Shown: piece after piece, positions 26,222-35,704 of the stretch
How positions within the stretch are numbered: the first letter of the stretch is position 1
Layout: every line of letters starts with the position of its first letter
Assembly: GCF_022829365.1 (NCBI RefSeq)
Contig: NZ_JAKSYJ010000149.1
Location: 1 to 64,000, forward strand
Source: Methylobacterium sp. J-077
GTDB taxonomy: Bacteria > Pseudomonadota > Alphaproteobacteria > Rhizobiales > Beijerinckiaceae
Length of the DNA: 64,000 bases
Direction: 5' to 3'
Notes under the pieces: model-generated
Databases searched by the model: none
Told to the model about the DNA's origin: nothing
The model's input: only the letters and a program-made list of their open reading frames with translations
Made by a program: the position numbers and the translations under genes

Positions 26222-27289
26222 CTACTGGGGCAGCTTGTCGTCGATGCCCTTCACGTACCAGTTCATGCCGAGGATCATCGGATCGGGGGCGGTCTCGCCG
26301 TCCTTGACCGCGACGGTCCCGTCCTGCTTCGTCACCGGACCGGCGAAGGGGTGTGTCCGGCCCGCCGCGATCGCCTTCACGGTGTCCTCGGCCATGGCCT
26401 TTACGTCGGCGGGCATGTTGGTGAAGGGGGCGAGCACGACCAAGCCGTCCTTGATCCCGCCCCAGGTGTCGTGGCTCTTCCACGAGCCGTCGAGCACGGC
26501 CTTGGCCTCGCTGATCACGTAGCCGTTCCAGTCGTCGACGATCGACGTGAGCTGGGCCTTCGGGGCGAAGCGGTACTGGTCGGAGGATTGCCCGAAGCCG
26601 AGCTTGCCCTGCTTCTCGGCCTCCTGCAGCGGGGCGGCCGAATCCGTGTGCTGGGTCAGGATGTCGGCGCCCTGCGCCAACAGGGCCTTGGCGGCCTCGG
26701 CCTCCTTGCCCGGGTCGAACCAGGTGTTCACCCAGACGATCTTCACCTTCACGTTCGGGTTGACCGACTGCGCGCCGAGCATGAAGGCGTTGATTCCGCT
26801 CACCACCTCGGGGATCGGGAAGGACGCGATGTAGCCGACCGTCCCGGTCTTCGACAGCTTGGCCGCGATCTTCCCGCAGACGTACCGGCCCTCGTAGAAC
26901 CGGGCCGAGTAGGTCGAGACGTTGGCCGCGCGCTTGTAGCCGGTGGCGTGCTCGAACTTCACATTCGGGAATTTCCTGGCGACCTTCAGGGTCGGCTCCA
27001 TGAAGCCGAACGACGTGGTGAAGATCAGGCCCATGCCGGAGCGCGCGAGCTTCTCGATCGCCCGCTCGCTGTCGGCCTCGGGCACGTTCTCCAGGTAGGT
27101 GGTCTCGACCGTGTCGGGCATAGCCTCGGCCAGGGCCTTGCGGCTCAGGTCGTGCTGGAACGAGTAGCCGTAATCGGCCACCGGCCCGACATAAACGAAG
27201 CCCACCTTGAGCTTGCCCTCGGCCTGTGCCGGGCCGAGCAGGAGAAGGATTGCGCCGAGGCCGGCGCAGAAGGAATGTCGCATGGTCAC
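26222..27289 (-). CDS. BMP-family substrate-binding protein 2
   Basis: 355-residue periplasmic binding protein of the BMP/Med family. Signal peptide within the first 25 residues (CAGLGAILLLLGPAQA), then EGKLKVGFVYVGPVADYGYS, the family start. It closely parallels binding protein 1 in layout but differs in sequence, suggesting a related but distinct ligand such as a purine nucleoside or base. A GTG at 27289 has GAGAGG well placed; the ATG at 27283 is an alternative start. It heads a four-gene importer operon. Confidence 0.9.
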   Translation of the reverse strand: MTMRHSFCAGLGAILLLLGPAQAEGKLKVGFVYVGPVADYGYSFQHDLSRKALAEAMPDTVETTYLENVPEADSERAIEKLARSGMGLIFTTSFGFMEPTLKVARKFPNVKFEHATGYKRAANVSTYSARFYEGRYVCGKIAAKLSKTGTVGYIASFPIPEVVSGINAFMLGAQSVNPNVKVKIVWVNTWFDPGKEAEAAKALLAQGADILTQHTDSAAPLQEAEKQGKLGFGQSSDQYRFAPKAQLTSIVDDWNGYVISEAKAVLDGSWKSHDTWGGIKDGLVVLAPFTNMPADVKAMAEDTVKAIAAGRTHPFAGPVTKQDGTVAVKDGETAPDPMILGMNWYVKGIDDKLPQ

Positions 27290-27316
27290 TCGTGTCCTCT
27301 CCGGTGGACGGCACCG

Positions 27317-28243
27317 CTAGCGGTGCGGGGTGAAGTCGCGCCCCAGGGCGGCGGGTGCGAGCGAACCGCCCTGCCGCCGCCCGAGGGACAGCAGGACGAG
27401 GGCGACGATCGTCGCAACGTAGGGAAGCGCCGAGAGCGCCTGTCCGGGCAGGCCGATGCTCGCCGCCTGGGCATGGAGCTGCAGCACCGTGGCGCCTCCG
27501 AACAGGATCGCCCCGGCCACCAGCCGCGCCGGCCGCCACGAGGCGAAGACGACGAGCGCCAGGGCGATCCAGCCGCGGCCCGCGGTCATCGCGGGGGCCC
27601 AGAACGGGGTGTAGGCCAGCGACAGGTAGGAGCCGGCGAGCCCGGCACAGGCGCCCCCGAACAGCACGGCCAGGAAGCGCAGCTGGCGCACCGGCAGGCC
27701 GAGGGCGTGGGTGGCGGTGTGGTCGTCGCCGATCGCGCGCAGGATCAGGCCGCCCCGCGTCCGCCACAGGAACCACGAGACGGCGCAGGTCAGGGCCAGG
27801 CCCGCGTACACGAAGGCGTCCTGGCCGAACAGGAGCCGGCCGATCCCGGGCAGGTCGCTCAGGACGGGGATCTCGAGATGCGGTGCGGGATCCCGCTTCA
27901 GGCCGACATACGGGGCGCCGACGAGCCCCGACAGGCCGAGCCCGAGAATCGTGAGCGCGAGACCGGATGCGACCTGGTTGGCCGCGAGCCCGACGGTTAG
28001 CAGCCCGAACAGGGCCGCCAGCCCCAATCCGGCGCCGGCGCCGGCCAGGGCGCCCAGGAGGGTCGAGCCGGTCTCGATAGCGGCGGCGAAGCCGACGGCC
28101 GCCCCGCAGATCATCATGCCCTCGACGCCGAGGTTGAGCACGCCCGCACGCTCGACCACCAGCTCGCCGATCGCGGCGATGATCAGCGGGGTCGCCGCCG
28201 TCAGCACCGTCACCAGGATCATCTGGACCATGTCGAGGGTCAT
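27317..28243 (-). CDS. BMP-type ABC importer 2, permease B
   Basis: 308-residue polytopic permease. It contains VVERAGVLNLGVEGMMICGA, the RxGxxNxGxEG family motif, and several long hydrophobic segments. The start at 28243 overlaps the stop of the other permease by four bases (ATGA), and the gene lies 27 bp from the binding-protein gene. Confidence 0.9.
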   Translation of the reverse strand: MTLDMVQMILVTVLTAATPLIIAAIGELVVERAGVLNLGVEGMMICGAAVGFAAAIETGSTLLGALAGAGAGLGLAALFGLLTVGLAANQVASGLALTILGLGLSGLVGAPYVGLKRDPAPHLEIPVLSDLPGIGRLLFGQDAFVYAGLALTCAVSWFLWRTRGGLILRAIGDDHTATHALGLPVRQLRFLAVLFGGACAGLAGSYLSLAYTPFWAPAMTAGRGWIALALVVFASWRPARLVAGAILFGGATVLQLHAQAASIGLPGQALSALPYVATIVALVLLSLGRRQGGSLAPAALGRDFTPHR

Positions 28244-29316
28244 CGCGCACCTCCCGGGACGAGGCGGACCTTGAAGCGGGTCAGGACGTCCGCCCCCAGG
28301 ACGAAGGCGAGCAACAAGCCCTGGAAGGCCCGCGTCAGGTCGAGGGGAAGCCTGAGGTCGATCTGCGCGCCCTCGCCGCCGATCGTGGTGAGCGCGATCA
28401 CGAGGGCGGCGACGAGGATGCCAGGGGGCGAGAGCCGCCCGAGAAAGGCGACGATGATCGCCGTGAAGCCGTAGCCCGGCGAGATCGTCGGCTGGAGCTG
28501 GCCGATCTTGCCGGCGACTTCCGCGATCCCCGCGAGCCCCGCCGCCCCGCCCGAGACGGCGAAGGCGGCGAGCGTCAGGCGGGCCTCGCTGAAGCCGGCG
28601 AACCGGGCGGCGCGGGGGCTCGCCCCGACGACCCGCACCTCGAACCCGAACAGGGTCCGCCCGAGGACGATCGTGGCCAGAACGACGGACGCGAAGGCGA
28701 CGAGCACGCCCGCATGCAGGGTTTCCCCCTCCATCAGGTAGGGCAGGCGCGCGGCGGCATCGAAAGGGACGCTCTGTGGGAAATTGTATCCGGCCGGGTC
28801 GCGCAACGGGCCCCGGGCCATGTAGTCGAGGAGTAGTTCCGCGACGTAGACCAGCATCAGGCTGGTCAGGATCTCGGAGACGCCGAGCCGGACCTTCAGC
28901 ACAGCCGGGATCATCGCGTAGGCGATGCCGGCGAGCGTTCCGCCGACGAGCATCGCCGGCAGGATCCACAGGATGAAGCCCGCGCTGCCCTGGGTGGCGA
29001 GGGCGACGCAGCCGCCGGCGAGGCCCCCGACCACGAACTGGCCCTCGGCACCGATATTCCACAGGTTCGCCCGGTAGCAGAAGGCCAGACCCGTCGCGAT
29101 CAGGGCGAGCGGCGCGGCCTTCAGGGCGATCTCCTGCAGGGACCACAGCTCGGACAGCGGCGCGATGAAGTAGGCCGCAAAAGCCGCCGTCGGCGAGACG
29201 CCGAGCAGGGCGACGGCCACGCCGCCGAGCAGCACGGCGGCGAGGAAGGACAGGGCCGGCGCGAGGATGGCGGCGAGCGGCGAGCGGCCGGCGCGCGGCA
29301 CGAGGTCAAGGCGCAT
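28240..29316 (-). CDS. BMP-type ABC importer 2, permease A
   Basis: 358-residue polytopic permease of the same family, with ANLWNIGAEGQFVVGGLAGG, SEILTSLMLVYVAELLLDYM and PGYGFTAIIVAFLGRLSPPG. It is translationally coupled to permease B and starts 15 bp after the ATPase gene ends on the same strand. Confidence 0.9.
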   Translation of the reverse strand: MRLDLVPRAGRSPLAAILAPALSFLAAVLLGGVAVALLGVSPTAAFAAYFIAPLSELWSLQEIALKAAPLALIATGLAFCYRANLWNIGAEGQFVVGGLAGGCVALATQGSAGFILWILPAMLVGGTLAGIAYAMIPAVLKVRLGVSEILTSLMLVYVAELLLDYMARGPLRDPAGYNFPQSVPFDAAARLPYLMEGETLHAGVLVAFASVVLATIVLGRTLFGFEVRVVGASPRAARFAGFSEARLTLAAFAVSGGAAGLAGIAEVAGKIGQLQPTISPGYGFTAIIVAFLGRLSPPGILVAALVIALTTIGGEGAQIDLRLPLDLTRAFQGLLLAFVLGADVLTRFKVRLVPGGAR

Positions 29317-29331
29317 GGTTACGTCGCGTGG

Positions 29332-30930
29332 TTACGTTGCATGGGCCGCGCCTTCGCGGATGCGGCCGGGCGGGACGACCGGGTGGCCGCCCATCAGCAG
29401 GCCCACCGCCTCGCGGGAGGTCTCGGCGCGCGGCACGGCCCGCGACAGGGTGCCGGCCTGGAGGACCGCGATGGAGCCGGCGATCGCGAACAGTTCGTCG
29501 AGGTCCTGACTGATCACCAGGATGGCGCTCCCGCGCGCGGCGAGGTCGATCAGCGCTTGGCGGATGCGCGCGGCTGCCGCCGCGTCGACGCCCCAGGTCG
29601 GCTGATCGACCACGAGCACCCCGGGCTCGGCCAGGATCTCGCGTCCGACGACGAACTTCTGCAGGTTGCCCCCCGACAGGGTGCCGGCGGCCGGGTCCGG
29701 GCCGGTCTTGCGAACATCGAACGCCTCGATCACCCGGGCCGCCAGCGCCCGAGCCGCGGCCCGGCGTACGAGCCCGAAGCGCGTGAGCGAGGCGGTCGCG
29801 TATCGGGAGAGCACGGCGTTCTCCGAAAGGCTCAGGCCGGGCGCCGCGGCGTGGCCGTTGCGCTCCTCGGGCACGAAAGCGGCTCCGAGACGCCGCCGCG
29901 CGTTGATGTCGAGGCGGCCGGCGGGTGTCCCGTCGATGCAGACGGCGCCGTCCTCCGGCGCGCGGGCCTCCCCCGAGAGCGCCGCGAACAGTTCCGACTG
30001 GCCGTTGCCCGCGATCCCTGCGATGCCGAAGATCTCGCCGCCCCGGACGCCGAGCGAGATGTCGCGCAGGCCAGTGGCGTGCAGGCCGGGGGCGGGCAGC
30101 GACAGCCGGTCGAGGCGCAGGCGCTCCGGTCCCGCCAGCGGCGACCGTGCGGGGGCCGCCGCGCGTGTCAGCGCGCGGACCTCCTCGCCGACCATCATGG
30201 CGGCGAGGGAGCCGGCGCTCTCCGTCCGCGGATCGCAGGCGCCGACGACCCGGCCGCCGCGCAGGATCGTGGCGCGGGCGCAGAGGCGGCGCACCTCGTC
30301 GAGCCGGTGCGAGATGTAGAGCAGCGCCCGGCCCTCGTCCCGCAGGCGCTCCAGCACGGCGAACAGGTTCTCCGCTTCGCCGGGCGTGAGCACCGACGTC
30401 GGCTCGTCGAGGATCACGAGCTTCGGGTCCTGGAGCAGGCAGCGCACGATCTCGATGCGCTGACGCTCCCCCGCCGACAGCGACCAGACCGGGCGATCCA
30501 GGTCGAGGTGCAGGCCATAGGTCCGGCCGAGGGCCGCGATCCGGTCAGCGAGCGCCCTGCGGCCGAGGCCCTTGCCCATCACGAGGGCGATGTTCTCGGC
30601 GACCGTCAGGTTCTCGCACAGTGAAAAGTGCTGGAACACCATGCCGATGCCGAGCCGGCGGGCCGCCTCCGGGCTGGCGAGCCTCACCGTCTCGCCGCGA
30701 TGCGTGACGACGCCCTCCGTCGGCTCCAGGAGGCCGTAGAGGATCTTCATCAGCGTGGATTTGCCGGCCCCGTTCTCGCCGAGCAGGGCATGGATCTCGC
30801 CGGCCCGGATCTCGAGATCGATGCGGTCGTTGGCGATGAAGGCGCCGAAGCGCTTCACGATGCCGTAGGCGCCGAACAGCGGCCTCGGATCGCCCGAGGC
30901 GGGCGTCGGCTCAGTCGCCGCGATCGTCAT
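29332..30930 (-). CDS. BMP-type ABC importer 2, ATP-binding protein
   Basis: 532-residue ATPase with two fused nucleotide-binding domains. Domain 1 has GENGAGKST, LSAGERQRIE and LVILDEPTSVLTPGEAE. Domain 2 has GIAGNGQSE, LSGGNLQKFVVGREI and VLVVDQPTWGVD. Gene order ATPase, permease A, permease B, binding protein differs from importer 1, where the ATPase is last, so the two systems are not a simple recent tandem copy. A Tsx-like porin gene precedes it on the same strand by 30 bp in the opposite direction of reading order. Confidence 0.92.
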   Translation of the reverse strand: MTIAATEPTPASGDPRPLFGAYGIVKRFGAFIANDRIDLEIRAGEIHALLGENGAGKSTLMKILYGLLEPTEGVVTHRGETVRLASPEAARRLGIGMVFQHFSLCENLTVAENIALVMGKGLGRRALADRIAALGRTYGLHLDLDRPVWSLSAGERQRIEIVRCLLQDPKLVILDEPTSVLTPGEAENLFAVLERLRDEGRALLYISHRLDEVRRLCARATILRGGRVVGACDPRTESAGSLAAMMVGEEVRALTRAAAPARSPLAGPERLRLDRLSLPAPGLHATGLRDISLGVRGGEIFGIAGIAGNGQSELFAALSGEARAPEDGAVCIDGTPAGRLDINARRRLGAAFVPEERNGHAAAPGLSLSENAVLSRYATASLTRFGLVRRAAARALAARVIEAFDVRKTGPDPAAGTLSGGNLQKFVVGREILAEPGVLVVDQPTWGVDAAAAARIRQALIDLAARGSAILVISQDLDELFAIAGSIAVLQAGTLSRAVPRAETSREAVGLLMGGHPVVPPGRIREGAAHAT

Positions 30931-30960
30931 CCAGCCCCTCCGCGATGCCGAGACAGCGCC

Positions 30961-31968
30961 TCAGAAGACGTGGAAGGCGAACCCCGCCAGGAAGCTCTTC
31001 TCCTCGGTCCCCTTGAAGGTCGTGGTCTCCACGTTGCCGAATTTGTTCAGCCAGTACTGGAAGCCGATGAAGACATCGACCTTGTTCGGCTGGTCGTAGA
31101 TCAGCTTGCCGAGATCGAGCACGAGGTTCGTGCGCGAGAGGAATTCGAGGCCGCGCGGCGGGTTGTACTGGAAGTCCGCGACGTTGCGCACGCCGCGTCC
31201 CTTCGGCAACACGATGTTGTTGAACCCGGTCAGGCTGAGCGGCAGCCCGGTGAACGTCAGCGGGAAGTTGTAGACGAGCTCGAATTCCGGAACGGCGTCG
31301 AAGCTCTGGTCGCGATCCGGCTGGAGGTTGAAACCGTTGCGGTTCCATTCCTTGTAGACGTGCGTGCTGAGATTGAGGAATCCCGCCGGCACGTCGAAGG
31401 AGAAGTTCAGGCCGCCGACGATATCGCGCTTCTTCGAGCCGAACGCATCGTTCTGCGAATTGGCGTCGAAGCCGAAGGCGAGCGACACGTCCTTGACGAG
31501 TCCGGGAATCGTGAACGCCTTGGTGCCGGTAAGCGCGTTCAGGCTGAGGGTGCCGCGGTACAGGCCGTAGGCTTCGGTATTGCCGTAATCGGAGAAGGCC
31601 GGCGAGCCGACGCTGCCCGGCGGGTTGGTGGTGCCCGCCGGGAACTGCGAGCCCGACTTCAGGATGTCGAGGGAGAAGAAGTTGGTGCCGTAGGCCCAGG
31701 CATCGGCATGCGCGATGTTGAGGATCTGCTTGGGCGCCTCCCGGGAGACGAAGCTGCCGTCCGCCCGCTGGATCTGGACGCCGGGCGAGACCGTCGGGAA
31801 CTGGTAGCGATAGCTGACCTGCGTGTCGGCAAAGAGGAAGAACGGCACATCGGCCACGGCCGCCGCTTCGGGCGCCTTATCCTTCTTCCCGGCTTCAAGG
31901 TCTGCCGCATGCGCGGCCCCGATCATCAAGGCTGGCACTAAAGCCGCCGCGAGTCCGCGCCTGAACAT
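30961..31968 (-). CDS. Tsx-like nucleoside-specific outer-membrane channel
   Basis: 335-residue outer-membrane protein. Signal peptide MFRRGLAAALVPALMIGAAH A to residue 21. The mature part has the Tsx-type opening VPFFLFADTQVSYRYQFP and alternating polar and aromatic beta-strand segments, and the chain ends in Phe (FAFHVF), as usual for outer-membrane barrels. Tsx channels admit nucleosides. It is upstream of the second BMP importer on the same strand with a 30-bp gap, so outer- and inner-membrane uptake appear to be co-expressed. Confidence 0.8.
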   Translation of the reverse strand: MFRRGLAAALVPALMIGAAHAADLEAGKKDKAPEAAAVADVPFFLFADTQVSYRYQFPTVSPGVQIQRADGSFVSREAPKQILNIAHADAWAYGTNFFSLDILKSGSQFPAGTTNPPGSVGSPAFSDYGNTEAYGLYRGTLSLNALTGTKAFTIPGLVKDVSLAFGFDANSQNDAFGSKKRDIVGGLNFSFDVPAGFLNLSTHVYKEWNRNGFNLQPDRDQSFDAVPEFELVYNFPLTFTGLPLSLTGFNNIVLPKGRGVRNVADFQYNPPRGLEFLSRTNLVLDLGKLIYDQPNKVDVFIGFQYWLNKFGNVETTTFKGTEEKSFLAGFAFHVF

Positions 31969-32368
31969 CGTCTCGGTCCCCCGGCTTCGCAAAGCATCGG
32001 GAGAGCGGCCGCAACCGATATGCCAACGCTCGGGCTCAGCGTGCCGCCGGCCGCACGCGTCATAAAAATGCAACAGGCGCCGGACTGGCGGACGCGATCC
32101 GCCCGAGGGCACGGCGGGCCTCGGTGATCGTCCGCCGGGCGGTCGTACGGTCCTCGCTGCCAGGATCGGCCAAGCAACGAAGCGGCCTTGTTCCGCATGC
32201 GCTGCCATTCTGCACGGTCCCTGACTAGGGCGCCGATACGGCGTCAGGGCGATGGCGATCCGCGCGTGGTGGGCTTGACCTGGTGTACGCGCATGCATTT
32301 CCCGTCCGCACACAGCATCATTCCCCCGGGACGCCGATGATTCGGGCGCTCCCCCGAGGGCACGCTCC
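31969..32368. other. 400-bp divergent spacer
   Basis: No gene is seen. It separates the porin/importer operon (minus) from the second isochorismatase-like gene (plus) and must hold both promoters. A GCATGCATTT string near 32290 resembles the GCATGC repeats found before the second xanthine permease, but no clear dyad was found. Confidence 0.45.
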
Positions 32369-33064
32369 ATGACCACGGCCACGGTGACCCGCTGCCTCGC
32401 AGCCGAGCCCTCGCCGCTCGCGTTCGAGCCTGCGGGCACGGCGCTGGTGATCATCGACATGCAGCGCGACTTCCTCCAGCCTGGGGGCTTCGGGGCGAGC
32501 CTCGGTAACGACGTCTCGCTCCTGGCCAAAGCGGTCCCGCCGGCGCGGGCGGTGCTCGCGGCAGCCCGCCGCGCCGGGCTACTGGTGGTGCACACGCGCG
32601 AAGGCCACCGGCCGGACCTGTCGGATGCCCCGCCGGCCAAGCTCGCCCGCGGCCGGCCGTCCGCCCGCATCGGCGATCCGGGCCCGATGGGCCGGATCCT
32701 GATCCGCGGCGAGGCCGGCCATGACATCATCCCGGACCTGCGGCCCGAACCCGGCGAGCCGATCATCGACAAACCCGGCAAGGGCGCCTTCTACGCCACC
32801 GACCTCGCCGGCATCCTGAGCGCCCGGCGCATCGACACCCTCCTCGTCTGCGGCGTGACCACCGAGGTCTGCGTCCACACCACCGTGCGCGAGGCCAACG
32901 ATCGCGGCTACCGCTGCGCCGTCGTCGCGGACGCCTGCGGCTCGTATATCCCGGACTTCCACACCGCTGGGCTGGCGATGATCAAGGCGCAGGGCGGGAT
33001 CTTCGGCTGGGTCGCCGAGTCCGCCGCCGTCATCGCCGCCCTCGACGGATCGGCACCGCCATGA
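32369..33064 (+). CDS. Second isochorismatase-like amidohydrolase (biuret/triuret-hydrolase group)
   Basis: 231-residue cysteine hydrolase. The triad is Asp30 ([11 protein letters not shown]), Lys135 ([10 protein letters not shown]) and Cys168 (TTEVCVHTT), spaced 105 and 33 residues. It shares [10 protein letters not shown] and IGDPGP with the BiuH-like protein at 16087-16800 but differs in the region that shapes the pocket (LPANKRWRS becomes [12 protein letters not shown]). A different ureide is thus likely, triuret being attractive beside a BiuH homologue. Ureidoacrylate or N-carbamoyl substrates are alternatives. It is followed by a strong hairpin and then guanine deaminase. Confidence 0.75.
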   Translation: MTTATVTRCLAAEPSPLAFEPAGTALVIIDMQRDFLQPGGFGASLGNDVSLLAKAVPPARAVLAAARRAGLLVVHTREGHRPDLSDAPPAKLARGRPSARIGDPGPMGRILIRGEAGHDIIPDLRPEPGEPIIDKPGKGAFYATDLAGILSARRIDTLLVCGVTTEVCVHTTVREANDRGYRCAVVADACGSYIPDFHTAGLAMIKAQGGIFGWVAESAAVIAALDGSAPP

Positions 33065-33069
33065 GCCTC

Positions 33070-33105
33070 CGTCCCGGCAGGCATATTGCTACGCCTGCCG
33101 GGACG
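33070..33105 (+). terminator. Strong hairpin after the second hydrolase gene
   Basis: A perfect 13-bp stem, CGTCCCGGCAGGC paired with GCCTGCCGGGACG, with a 10-base loop begins 6 bp after the stop codon. It should end transcription before the guanine deaminase gene, although no U-tract follows. Confidence 0.7.
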
Positions 33106-33240
33106 ATGCGCGGCGTTCGGATCGCGTGGGCTCGCTGATCGAGGGCTCAAGCGCAGGACAGGACGCTCGTGGCCCGGTCGATCGCGACTTTCGTCCGGTT
33201 CGCATGCGCCGGGACCGGCGGCGCACGTGGAGGAAGCGCG

Positions 33241-34581
33241 ATGAAAGCGATCCGCGGGCAGGCCGTCAGCCTGCGGGGCAACCCGTTCCTGAGCGAGGAC
33301 TGCCTCGAACACGTCGCCGATGCGCTCATCCTCATGGAGGACGGGCGCATCACGGCCTTCGGCCCCTATGCGCAGCTCGCGGGCATGCTCCCCGCCGGCG
33401 TCGAGGTCGTGACGTACGAGAACGCCCTGATCCTGCCGGGACTGATCGACACCCACGTCCATTACCCGCAGTTGCAGATGATCGCCTCCTACGGTGAGCA
33501 ACTGCTCGCCTGGCTCGACAAGTACACCTTTCCGGCCGAGCTTCAGTTCGCCGACGCGGCGCATGCGGAAGCGGTCGCCAAGCTGTTCTTCCGCGAGATC
33601 CTGGCCGCTGGCACCACCACGGCGGTGGTGTATTGCACGGTGCATCCCAGCTCGGTCTAGGCGTTCTTCGCCGAGTCAGAGCGCTTCAAGACGCGCATGA
33701 TCGCCGGCAAGGTGCTGATGGACCGCAACGCCCCGGCGGCGCTCCTGGATACGGCCCAGCGCGGCTACGACGAGAGCATTGCGCTGATCACGCGCTGGCA
33801 CGGACGCGGTCGGCAGCATTACTGCGTCACGCCGCGCTTCGCACCGAGTTGCACCGAGGCGCAGCTTGATGCGGCCGGCGCACTCCTGCGGGAACACGAC
33901 GACCTCTTCCTTCAGACGCATCTCTGCGAGAACACCAACGAGATCGCCTGGGTCAGAGAGCTGTTTCCTGAGCGGAAGAGCTACCTCGACGTCTACGCCC
34001 ATGCCGGCCTCGTCGGTCCGCGCTCGGTCCTCGGCCACGCGATCCACGTGAGCGAGGCCGATTTCTGCACCTGCCATTCCAGCGGGGCGGCGCTCGCCCA
34101 TTGCCCGACCTCGAACGGCTTCCTGGGCAGCGGCCTGTTCCGGCTGTTCGACGCCCTCGATCCGAAGCGCCCCGTGCGGGTCGGGCTCGGCACCGATGTC
34201 GGCGCGGGCACCACTCTCTCTCTGCTCAAGACGCTGGGGGAAGCCTACAAGGTCGCGGCCCTGCGGGGCACCAAGCTCGATGCGGTCCGGGCGTTCTGGC
34301 TTGCCACCCTGGGCGGCGCCGAAGCCCTCCGCCTCGACGACCGGATCGGGCGGATCGCGCCAGGCCATGACGCCGACCTCTGCGTGCTCGACCTCGCGGC
34401 CACACCGCTTCTCGGCTTCCGCACCGGCACCTGCGGCGGCATCGAGGAACTCCTGTTCGTGCTGATGACGCTGGGGGACCACCGCACGGTCCGCGCCACC
34501 TGGGTGGCGGGGGAATGCGTCTACGACAATCGTCGCCCGGGCGACCCTCTGCGCTATCCCGCGCCGGACGCCATGGCCTGA
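33241..34581 (+). pseudogene. guaD: Guanine deaminase interrupted by an in-frame amber codon
   Basis: The frame from ATG 33241 (GGAGG 8 bp upstream) encodes a full guanine deaminase of 446 codons except for TAG at 33658-33660, codon 140. Before it lie LPGLIDTHVHYPQ with the zinc H-x-H and the text VYCTVHPSSV. After it, still in frame, come AFFAESERFKTRMIAGKVLM, HLCENTNEIAW, GHAIHVSEADF and GLGTDVGAGTTLS. A GAG-to-TAG change would explain it. Everything else, including metal ligands, looks intact, so this is a very recent nonsense mutation, a sequencing error, or a site of readthrough. The intact enzyme would turn guanine into xanthine. Confidence 0.88.
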
Positions 34582-34662
34582 ACGGGCGACCGCGCTCCGT
34601 CCGTCAGTATTCATCTTGGCGCGGCGCTTGCTTCAGCTTGGCTGTCGCTCATAGGGAAGATC

Positions 34663-34905
34663 ATGCGCCGGCTGTATCTCGTGCTCGCCCTTCTCGTCGC
34701 CCTTCCGGGTGCGGCGCTTGCGCAAAGCTACACCGCGCCCGCGCCGACCGACGTGCCGTCCTCCGGCACCCGGGAGCTGAACAAGGCCGATCGCAAGACC
34801 GCCTGCACGCAGGAGGCGGACCGGCGCAACATGCGCGGCCTGCCGCGCCAGCAATACCGCGCCGCCTGTCGCGGCCGTGCGATACCGAGGCGGCTCAACT
34901 CCTGA
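34663..34905 (+). CDS. Small secreted protein with QSYTAPA motif (copy 4)
   Basis: 80-residue protein. Signal peptide MRRLYLVLALLVALPGAALA, then QSYTAPAPTDVPSSGTREL. The C-terminal part (DRKTACTQEADRRNMRG, then RAACRG) has two cysteines and vaguely resembles PsiF-type repeats. It is the fourth exported mini-protein of this window sharing the QSY[TS]APA start. Function unknown. Confidence 0.7.
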   Translation: MRRLYLVLALLVALPGAALAQSYTAPAPTDVPSSGTRELNKADRKTACTQEADRRNMRGLPRQQYRAACRGRAIPRRLNS

Positions 34906-34950
34906 GGAATTGGATTCCCAAGCTGCTGCAGCCGGGTCCTCCCGACCGTA

Positions 34951-35610
34951 TCAGGCGGCCCGCGTCGCGGTGAGACCGATGAACGTGTCTTCCACCAGGC
35001 TGACATGGTTCAGCATGGCCGCATGCGCAGCCGCGGCATCGCCTGACACGATTGCCTGCATGATGCGCTCGTGCTCGGCCTGCGAGCGCGGCAGGCGTCC
35101 GGGACTGCGGAACTGGGCGCGACGATAGGGGTCGAGGCGCCGGCGCAGGCCGACGGCCATATCCGCCAGGATGCCGTTGTGGCTGCCCGCGTAGATCAGG
35201 GCGTGGAAGGTCAGGTTCGCCTCGATGAACCCGGCGACATCGTCGCTCTCGACGAGCGCGCCCATGCGCTCGTGCTGGTTCTGGAGGCGCCTGCGTTCGA
35301 TCGGCGTCATGCTCATCGCCGACAGCCGGGCGCAGGTCGCCTCCAGCTCGCCCATGGCGACGAACATGACCTCGAGTTGCGCGGGCGTGATCTCGGCGAC
35401 GACGGCGCTCCGTCGCGGTCTCAGTTCGACCAGACCCGTGGCGGCCAGGGAGCGAATCGCCTCCCGGACCGGCGTCCGCGAGACCGCGTATTGCTCCGCC
35501 AGTCCATGCTCGTCGAGACGTGTACCCGGTGCGAGCACGCCGGAGAGGATCGCATCGCCGATCTCCGCGGCCAGCTTGTCCGTCTGCGTCTGCTTGTTCG
35601 AAGACGTCAT
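34951..35610 (-). CDS. GntR-family (FadR/FCD type) regulator of purine genes
   Basis: 219-residue regulator. An N-terminal winged helix covers about residues 10-75 (LSGVLAPGTRLDEHGLAEQY, VSRTPVREAIRSL), and an all-helical FCD ligand domain covers about 85-210. The ATG at 35610 (MTSSNKQTQTDK) was chosen over upstream in-frame starts that run into the operator region. It diverges from xanthine permease copy 2 and allophanate hydrolase across a spacer with a clear dyad at 35687-35704, so it probably represses them and itself, relieved by a purine or ureide. Confidence 0.88.
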   Translation of the reverse strand: MTSSNKQTQTDKLAAEIGDAILSGVLAPGTRLDEHGLAEQYAVSRTPVREAIRSLAATGLVELRPRRSAVVAEITPAQLEVMFVAMGELEATCARLSAMSMTPIERRRLQNQHERMGALVESDDVAGFIEANLTFHALIYAGSHNGILADMAVGLRRRLDPYRRAQFRSPGRLPRSQAEHERIMQAIVSGDAAAAHAAMLNHVSLVEDTFIGLTATRAA

Positions 35611-35686
35611 CTCACGGTCTCGTTCACGTCGCGGATGATCATCGATCCGGCACCTGCCCAACGCAAGCACGGCATGCATTCGTGAT

Positions 35687-35704
35687 TTGTGCAATGCCGC
35701 ACAA
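35687..35704. promoter_or_regulatory. Dyad operator between gntR and the xanthine permease
   Basis: TTGTGC and GCACAA form a perfect 6-bp inverted repeat around AATGCC. The spacer around it also contains GCATGC four times (35672-35757), giving a dense set of possible half sites. It lies between the divergent regulator and permease genes, a normal place for a GntR-family operator. Confidence 0.6.
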
